Of a DNA stretch of 64,000 nt, positions 59,594 through 64,000 are shown in pieces. The notes below the pieces were generated by a model. That model did not search any database, was not told the DNA's origin, and worked only from the letters and a program-made list of their open reading frames with translations. The stretch comes from UBA5448 sp045536965 (GTDB taxonomy: Bacteria > Bacillota > Clostridia > Oscillospirales > SIG627): the NCBI GenBank assembly GCA_045536965.1, contig JAZSON010000025.1, positions 29,134-93,133 of the forward strand, written 5' to 3'. Numbering within the stretch: the stretch's first letter is position 1; each line of letters starts with the position of its first letter. The translations under genes and the position numbers were made by a program.

Positions 59594-59806
59594 TTATCTT
59601 TTGCCTGAAATTTTTATCAACTCATAACGCTCATCGCACATCTTGGCCACCTCGGGGGAGTGACTCACGAGGATTACACACTTTCCTTGATTGGAAAGAT
59701 TGCGGAAAATTTCCATGATTTCCTTTTGGGTATCAAGGTCTAAGTTTCCCGTTGGTTCATCTGCGAGAATAATGTCGGGATCATCCTCTGCGATCAAAAG
59801 GCGCAT
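59594..59806 (-). pseudogene. In-frame chimera of a response-regulator start and an ABC ATPase end
   Basis: An open frame of 70 codons starts at the ATG at 59806 behind AAAGGAAG. Residues 1-12, MRLLIAEDDPDI, are the first strand and acidic pocket of a response-regulator receiver domain. Residues 9-70 are the second half of a MacB-type ABC ATPase: DPDIILADEPTGNLD (Walker B and D-loop), ILVSHSPEVAKMCD (H-loop). The junction falls in the shared DPDI stretch, as expected for a deletion between short matching sequences. Phosphoacceptor aspartate, Walker A and signature are all missing, so neither activity is possible. Confidence 0.85.
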
Positions 59807-59874
59807 GATGGATCTTCCTTTCAAAAATTGTATGCATTGCAAAAATGCTTTGGTTTTCATGGGAGCGTGGGAAA

Positions 59875-62022
59875 TCAATTCCATGAAACGCCATTTATAT
59901 CAAGAGTATGCTGGGTGGAGGTTTCGGTTGTGACGGTCGCGGTGCTGTCACCGAGGGTAATGATCATAGCCGAAAGAGAAACGGGTATTTGAATGGTGGC
60001 GGTTATATCTTTGAAGTCAACCACAAGATAGTGACCGCTTGTCAGTGAAGATTGCGTGGATTTACCGATGCTTGAAAAGTTGCTGCAGTGCATGGCTTCG
60101 CTCGACATACCGCCCCGAGGCATTACGGCGACAACCAAACCTGCCGTGTAGGTGTAACCGCTTTCGGTGTCGATGGCTGAATTCATACCCGAGTTGGAAA
60201 TGACCACGGTTTTTCCGCCCGAGAACACGATGCCGACGTTGCTTGCTCTGCTGTTGGAGTCGATGCCGTCCCCTGTGCAGTAAATATACACCGTACCACC
60301 GCTGATTTCCACCGCCGTTCCCGAAGTAGCGGTGGCGTTGATGCCATCGTCATCCGAATGGATCGAAATGCAGCCTCCCGAAATATTTACGTTTGTTCCT
60401 TCCAAACCCTCGTAGGCATGACTTATGCTTACCGTGCCTGCTTGCATATAAAGAGTGCCGTCTGCATGGATGCCGTCGTCGTTGGAATATGCGGTGATCG
60501 TGCCGCCGCTAATGGTTACATTTCCAAGCGGCGATGTGCCGTTTTCAAGGGTTTGATCGTTGCTTGCGTGGATGGCATCGTCGTGTGATTTAATATTGAT
60601 TGTGCCGCCGTTTATAATAATTTCGTTGGCGCCTTTGATGCCTTTGGTAGAATAGTCACCCTTGTTGGTGTTCCCGTCGTTAAATCCGCCCGGTCCGCCG
60701 CCAAAACCGCCCGGTCTGCCGCCAAAACCGCTATCTTGGATTTTGGTGGTATAGTTTGTCCATTGATAACTGAGTCCATTGTAGGTTGGTGTCAGTGCAA
60801 AGGTATCACATCCGCTGTTGGGGGTGAGATAATCGGATTTTACAAGGTACACTTCTTCTTGCCCGCGCTCGGATTCTTTTTCATAGATGAAAAATTGCTG
60901 TTTTGCGTAATCGGGCATTTTGGGATAGGCGTAGTAATAATAATCGGTTCTGCCGTTGGATACTTTGGAATCATACTCGGCGTTTACAAAAATAAAATCG
61001 TTGTCGGAAGAGTAATATTTAACCGAATAGAAGTATTGGTCATTTGTAAAGCGGATGTAGTTAACATCCGAAGAATTTGCGGTTACATTTCCCGAATAAT
61101 TGGAATATTTGTCGGTGTAGATGTTCAAGACGGTGGAATCTTCTTCGATGGTTACATTGTGCGCTGCATCCATACCGTCGCAAGCGGCATAGAGGGTGTG
61201 TGTTCCTCCGAGTATGGAGATGTTGCCTCGCTGATTCCCTTTTTTAGAAATGTCGCTGTTTGAGGTTTTGATGCAATCACCGCCCGAGGCGATCAGGGTT
61301 GTGTTGCCCTCTTTGATTTCAACACTGTCATTTCCTTTGAGGGAATTGTCGATGCAGGCGACAAAAAGTGTGAGGTTTTTGATTTGCAGGTCATCTTTTG
61401 AGTGGATTCCGTTGTTGTTTTCCGAAAGAACGGTCAGTGCGCCTTTTCCGCCGATTTCAAGGTCAACCTCCGAGTGGATGGCGGCGGAATAGAGGGTTTT
61501 GTCGGTGGTGTCGATGGCGGCGCGTGTGTCGTAAATGTAGTTTTCGGTATTTTCTTTTGCCTTGATGCTCACCTTGTCACCGCTTTTTACCGTGATGGGG
61601 TTGGTAGTGTTGCAAACAATCGATACGCCGTGAAATTCCAAATCGAACTTATAGTCATCGCCGACATCAACGACGATGTTTCCGCTGAATGTACCCGATA
61701 TAGAGTAGGCGCTTTTTTCATGGATTGTCGTGAAGGTCAGGGTGTTTTTTATTAGTTTGTAAGCGTTTTTTGTACCGGAAACACACGTTATCTCGAGATC
61801 TTGAGATTCGCCTTCGAAATAGCCGTCGTATGCATGGGTATCCTGCAAATCCTCACCAAAGGCTTGGTTATCGTCTCCAAGATCGCCTTGTGTGCCCGAG
61901 TCGGTGTTGTTAAAAGGCGGTTTTGGCGCGCCTTGGTCATTTGGGCTTTCATATCCGTTGCGGCCGCATGCACCGAAGAGAAGAAGAAAGCATAGTAAAA
62001 GAGCGGTCAATTTTATTTTCAT
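59875..62022 (-). CDS. Cthe_2159-like carbohydrate-binding beta-helix lipoprotein
   Basis: The ATG at 62022 follows AAAGGAGA and gives 715 residues. The signal ends FLLLFGACGR (cysteine about 17), followed by a Gly/Asp/Pro linker. From about residue 75 the chain shows repeating right-handed beta-helix rungs such as NNGIHSKDDLQIKNLTLFVA, GGDCIKTSNS, CDGMDAAHNVTIEEDS, DDGIHADGTLYMQAGTVSI and DDGINATATSGTAVEISGG, typical of the DUF4353/Cthe_2159 polysaccharide-binding family. A Gly/Phe-rich loop near residue 465 interrupts the helix. It is third in an operon with VTC-domain and DUF4956 genes. Confidence 0.9.
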   Translation of the reverse strand: MKIKLTALLLCFLLLFGACGRNGYESPNDQGAPKPPFNNTDSGTQGDLGDDNQAFGEDLQDTHAYDGYFEGESQDLEITCVSGTKNAYKLIKNTLTFTTIHEKSAYSISGTFSGNIVVDVGDDYKFDLEFHGVSIVCNTTNPITVKSGDKVSIKAKENTENYIYDTRAAIDTTDKTLYSAAIHSEVDLEIGGKGALTVLSENNNGIHSKDDLQIKNLTLFVACIDNSLKGNDSVEIKEGNTTLIASGGDCIKTSNSDISKKGNQRGNISILGGTHTLYAACDGMDAAHNVTIEEDSTVLNIYTDKYSNYSGNVTANSSDVNYIRFTNDQYFYSVKYYSSDNDFIFVNAEYDSKVSNGRTDYYYYAYPKMPDYAKQQFFIYEKESERGQEEVYLVKSDYLTPNSGCDTFALTPTYNGLSYQWTNYTTKIQDSGFGGRPGGFGGGPGGFNDGNTNKGDYSTKGIKGANEIIINGGTINIKSHDDAIHASNDQTLENGTSPLGNVTISGGTITAYSNDDGIHADGTLYMQAGTVSISHAYEGLEGTNVNISGGCISIHSDDDGINATATSGTAVEISGGTVYIYCTGDGIDSNSRASNVGIVFSGGKTVVISNSGMNSAIDTESGYTYTAGLVVAVMPRGGMSSEAMHCSNFSSIGKSTQSSLTSGHYLVVDFKDITATIQIPVSLSAMIITLGDSTATVTTETSTQHTLDINGVSWN

Positions 62023-62038
62023 GAGATTCTCCTTTAAA

Positions 62039-62731
62039 TCAAAATTCAACTGTGCGACTTTCCTGTTTTGATACGATGATTTCGAGATTGCCGTTTCGCT
62101 CGCGAATGCGGTCAATCATTTCTTTTTCTTTGGCTGCATCTGCAAGGGTCACATTGTATGTAAGACGGAACATACTGCCCATATTCGTGGTTTTTACTTG
62201 GATCAGCTCGTTGTTTGTGGTGTACTCTGCAAAAATATCATCCAATGCGCCTGTGTAGTCGAGATCTTCGGGAATGGTGATCTTGATGGTTTTTTTCAAA
62301 GCCGCAGATTTGAAACCATTGTTTACAATACGGTTACAAAAGATAAATATTACGCACAAAATGATTGTGAAAAGGGCTGCAAAGCCAAGATATCCCATGC
62401 CTGCGATCAGACCTGTACCCATCGAAAGAAAAATGGTGACAATTTCCTTGGCCGATCCCGGGGTAGAGCGAAAACGCACAAGACTAAAAGCACCTGCCAC
62501 CGCAACGCCGGCACCGATATTGCCATTCACCATCATGATTACAACACATACCACGGCGGGCAAAAGCGCAAGGGTGATAAGAAAGCTTGCGGTGTGTTCA
62601 TTTTTGTATGTATAGGTTGCTGCGATCATAAATCCTAAAAGCAGGGATACACCGATGCAGAGCAGAAAATTTGCAATGCTTATGGTGTTTGTATATTGGG
62701 TGTCAAAAATGCCTTTAAAAATTGCTTCCAT
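62039..62731 (-). CDS. DUF4956 membrane protein
   Basis: The 230-residue protein starts at the ATG at 62731 behind AAGGAGAA. Four hydrophobic helices in the first 150 residues include GFMIAATYTYKN, and the family motif GAGVAVAGAFSLVRFRSTPG lies near residue 90. A soluble C-terminal alpha/beta domain follows. DUF4956 genes regularly accompany VTC-domain genes; the pairing suggests membrane handling of polyphosphate or of a nucleotide signal, but no activity is proven. The start overlaps the VTC gene end by 17 bases. Confidence 0.9.
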   Translation of the reverse strand: MEAIFKGIFDTQYTNTISIANFLLCIGVSLLLGFMIAATYTYKNEHTASFLITLALLPAVVCVVIMMVNGNIGAGVAVAGAFSLVRFRSTPGSAKEIVTIFLSMGTGLIAGMGYLGFAALFTIILCVIFIFCNRIVNNGFKSAALKKTIKITIPEDLDYTGALDDIFAEYTTNNELIQVKTTNMGSMFRLTYNVTLADAAKEKEMIDRIRERNGNLEIIVSKQESRTVEF

Positions 62732-63467
62732 ATACTGTATTCTCCTTATGGGGGGGAAAAGATTTTTTGATTGTGTTTGGGGAAATGAGTGTGCTGTATG
62801 CGACGCCGTATTTGGAAAAGGAGGTTTTATATATGCGCTCACGAGAGAGTAGGTGTGCCATCCAAAGCGGAATGCCGCCGCTGCATTTCAATTCCATCAA
62901 AACCTTATTTTCGTTAAGGATCGGCTGGCCGTAAGCGGTTGAACAAAGATCGATATCATTTTGACGGCAAAGTATGTTTTCATCAAAGGTGATGCGGAAA
63001 TCACTGCCGCTTTTATCAAAATATGCTTGGCGTTCGTAAGATAGAAATATCGTTGGTTGCAGATGGGGATAAAAATGGATGAAGTAGTCGATTTCGCGCG
63101 AGATTTGTGTGTTTACGGGACAGGGGATTTTGCCGGATAACCATGCTGTTGCATCGGTTTCTCTGAGTGGTAAGCGACGCTTGTAAACGACGTTTTCATG
63201 TTTCTTTTTTAATTCGACAAACACCGTGCTTTCGCCGGTTGCTTGCGAGTAGCTTCTTGTTCGAAGCTTTTCTTTGTATGCGGGTTTTTCAATAGAATGG
63301 CGAATGAGTTGATGATTTTCGGTATCGAAGTAGATGTTTCGTATGGTGGTCCGTTTGTATTTATCAAGCTGCATGTACGGCTCGATTTCATTGAGAACGA
63401 TTTCTTTTTGCTCGGTCGTTAACATATATTTGAGTTCATATCGTTTGAATACCGTTTGAAACGTCAT
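62715..63467 (-). CDS. VTC-domain protein (polyphosphate polymerase-like)
   Basis: The 250-residue cytoplasmic protein is a CYTH-like tunnel fold of the VTC type. It begins with KRYELKYMLTTEQ, has IRNIYFDTENHQLIR, a basic KPAYKEKLRTRSY, VFVELKKKHENVVYKRR and the late acidic LMELKC strand, which line the triphosphate tunnel in yeast Vtc4. The SPX and membrane domains of the eukaryotic protein are absent; the adjacent DUF4956 protein may supply the membrane part. AAGGGGG precedes the ATG at 63467. Confidence 0.9.
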   Translation of the reverse strand: MTFQTVFKRYELKYMLTTEQKEIVLNEIEPYMQLDKYKRTTIRNIYFDTENHQLIRHSIEKPAYKEKLRTRSYSQATGESTVFVELKKKHENVVYKRRLPLRETDATAWLSGKIPCPVNTQISREIDYFIHFYPHLQPTIFLSYERQAYFDKSGSDFRITFDENILCRQNDIDLCSTAYGQPILNENKVLMELKCSGGIPLWMAHLLSRERIYKTSFSKYGVAYSTLISPNTIKKSFPPHKENTVYGSNF

Positions 63468-63656
63468 ACCGTACCCCCTTATTATATCATACATTCAATA
63501 TAATATCACAAACTAAAGCCGAACTAAAGATTAAACTGTAAGGAAAAATAAAAAAATAACATGGAACACTTGAGAATATGTGTATTTTGTGTTATAATCG
63601 CGGCATGGATTTGTACTCTTTTGAAATTGAGGATTTTTAAGGAGATAGAAGAAAAA
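63468..63656. other. Intergenic region with one plus-strand promoter
   Basis: The AT-rich stretch carries the promoter at 63570-63598 and, on the minus strand, TATAAT-like sequences near 63481 that are too close to the VTC ribosome site to be a clear promoter. I see no gene. Confidence 0.5.
63570..63598 (+). promoter_or_regulatory. Sigma-A promoter ahead of a truncated reading frame
   Basis: TTGAGA at 63570 and TATAAT at 63593 are 17 bases apart. The frame it serves stops after 22 codons. Confidence 0.65.
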
Positions 63657-63725
63657 ATGAAATTAGGTATCGTTGCTCAGCGGCCTATTTTCACAACTCC
63701 TTACAAATCCATAAACGTGCGATAA
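63657..63725 (+). pseudogene. Start of an interrupted gene (22 codons)
   Basis: AAGGAGA lies twelve bases ahead of an ATG that opens with MKLGIVAQRP and stops at 63725. Promoter and ribosome site look real while the frame is very short, so the original gene was probably broken here. The sequence beyond it, up to the triple AAAAGGTGTA repeat at 63801-63831, has another open frame with LPAKKVYKRC but no start. Which gene it was cannot be told. Confidence 0.4.
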
Positions 63726-63800
63726 ATCCTTGCAGCACAAGGACTTTCGGGTTTCGGGCAAATATGTATCTTCACGTAACTCCATGTATCTGCCTGCCAA

Positions 63801-63832
63801 AAAGGTGTACAAAAGGTGTATAAAAGGTGTAT
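63801..63832. repeat. Three tandem copies of AAAAGGTGTA
   Basis: AAAAGGTGTA occurs three times in a row with a single C or T between copies. The function is unknown. Confidence 0.6.
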
Positions 63833-63881
63833 GGAAAAAGTGAAACTGCCGAGAAAAAACCAATGCAACAAAGCCTATAAC

Positions 63882-63915
63882 AACACCCCGTCTTCACAAA
63901 AAGACGGGGTGTTTG
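63882..63915. terminator. Terminator of the gene entering from the right edge
   Basis: ACACCCCGTCTT and AAGACGGGGTGT form a 12-base-pair stem with a six-base loop; the tails are T-rich enough (TTTG and TTGTTATAGG) for moderate activity on either strand. Confidence 0.7.
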
Positions 63916-63933
63916 CCGTTCATTGTATATTGA

Positions 63934-63999
63934 TTACTTAAGAAGGACCTCAAGAATCTGTGATATATTCTTCTTTCCAAAAGATACTTTCTCGTTATT
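63934..63999 (-). CDS. C-terminal end of an unidentified gene (partial)
   Basis: A minus-strand frame runs in from the right edge and ends at a TAA at 63936-63934 after 21 visible residues that include FGKKNISQILEVLLK. A terminator hairpin follows, which supports a real gene end. Nothing can be said of its function. Confidence 0.5.
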   Translation of the reverse strand, partial: NNEKVSFGKKNISQILEVLLK

Positions 64000-64000
64000 G

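Noticed and set aside
63605..63640. Eleven-codon frame after the promoter at 63570-63598
   Set aside because: Its ATG is at the predicted transcript start and has no ribosome site.

Overview
The window is a chromosomal segment of an endospore-lineage Gram-positive bacterium of the Bacillota, most likely class Clostridia. The evidence is the CtsR-McsA-McsB-ClpC heat-shock operon with CtsR boxes, the IspH-ribosomal S1 fusion next to cmk and plsC, the sporulation gene yunB, a type III glutamine synthetase, acetate kinase, and canonical sigma-A promoters (TTGACA, 17 bases, TATAAT-like) in front of most transcription units. No phage, plasmid backbone, CRISPR array or complete insertion sequence is visible. 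A finer taxonomic placement cannot be made from the sequence alone.

Layout. 1-3.9 kb: end of a zinc-ribbon gene, an AraC regulator, a Gfo/Idh oxidoreductase and a surface beta-helix-like protein. 3.9-6.5 kb: two tandem CNNM/CorC membrane proteins. 6.7-7.3 kb: a seven-gene tRNA operon (Phe, Gly, Cys, Gly, Val, Asp, Thr). 7.7-13.6 kb: amidohydrolase, a polar amino acid ABC transporter whose binding protein appears circularly permuted, TrxB, a Crp/Fnr regulator and NadE. 13.7-20.7 kb: D,D-carboxypeptidase, VanZ, TrmL, then an acyl-AMP ligase/acyl carrier protein/radical SAM unit, an RluA synthase and TrmB. 20.7-25.3 kb: ctsR-mcsA-mcsB-clpC. 25.3-27.3 kb: a lipoprotein trigger-factor relative, an Asn-rich membrane protein and a 44-residue peptide gene; the last two end in the same DGDGWTDGWV tail.

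27.3-32.8 kb: rpiR-type regulator, flavoprotein, cmk, plsC and ispH-rpsA as one reverse operon. 32.9-37.8 kb: unknown membrane proteins, a vWA protein and yunB. 37.8-47.9 kb: secA, two related membrane proteins, asnB, an acyl carrier protein, glnN and an iron alcohol dehydrogenase, closely spaced on one strand. 47.9-50.5 kb: psd and gpmI. 50.7-51.5 kb: tRNA-Ala, an array of small hairpin repeats and mobile-element debris. 51.6-54.7 kb: a cation efflux protein divergent from a TetR regulator, and a lipoprotein. 54.7-56.1 kb: a cobalamin riboswitch controlling a DUF4430 lipoprotein and an ECF S component. 56.2-59.5 kb: a WbsX/GH99-like protein, ackA, and a FeoB-associated protein divergent from a DtxR-type repressor. 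59.6-63.5 kb: a VTC-domain/DUF4956/Cthe_2159-like operon that ends in a deletion chimera of a response regulator and an ABC ATPase. 63.5-64 kb: degenerate sequence and the end of one more gene.

The points most worth follow-up are the paired DGDGWTDGWV-tailed genes (about 26.5-27.2 kb), the permuted solute-binding protein (10.1-11.0 kb), the hairpin array with co-varying stems (50.85-51.03 kb), the in-frame response-regulator/ABC chimera (59.6-59.8 kb) and the orphan acyl carrier proteins in nitrogen and acyl-ligase operons.
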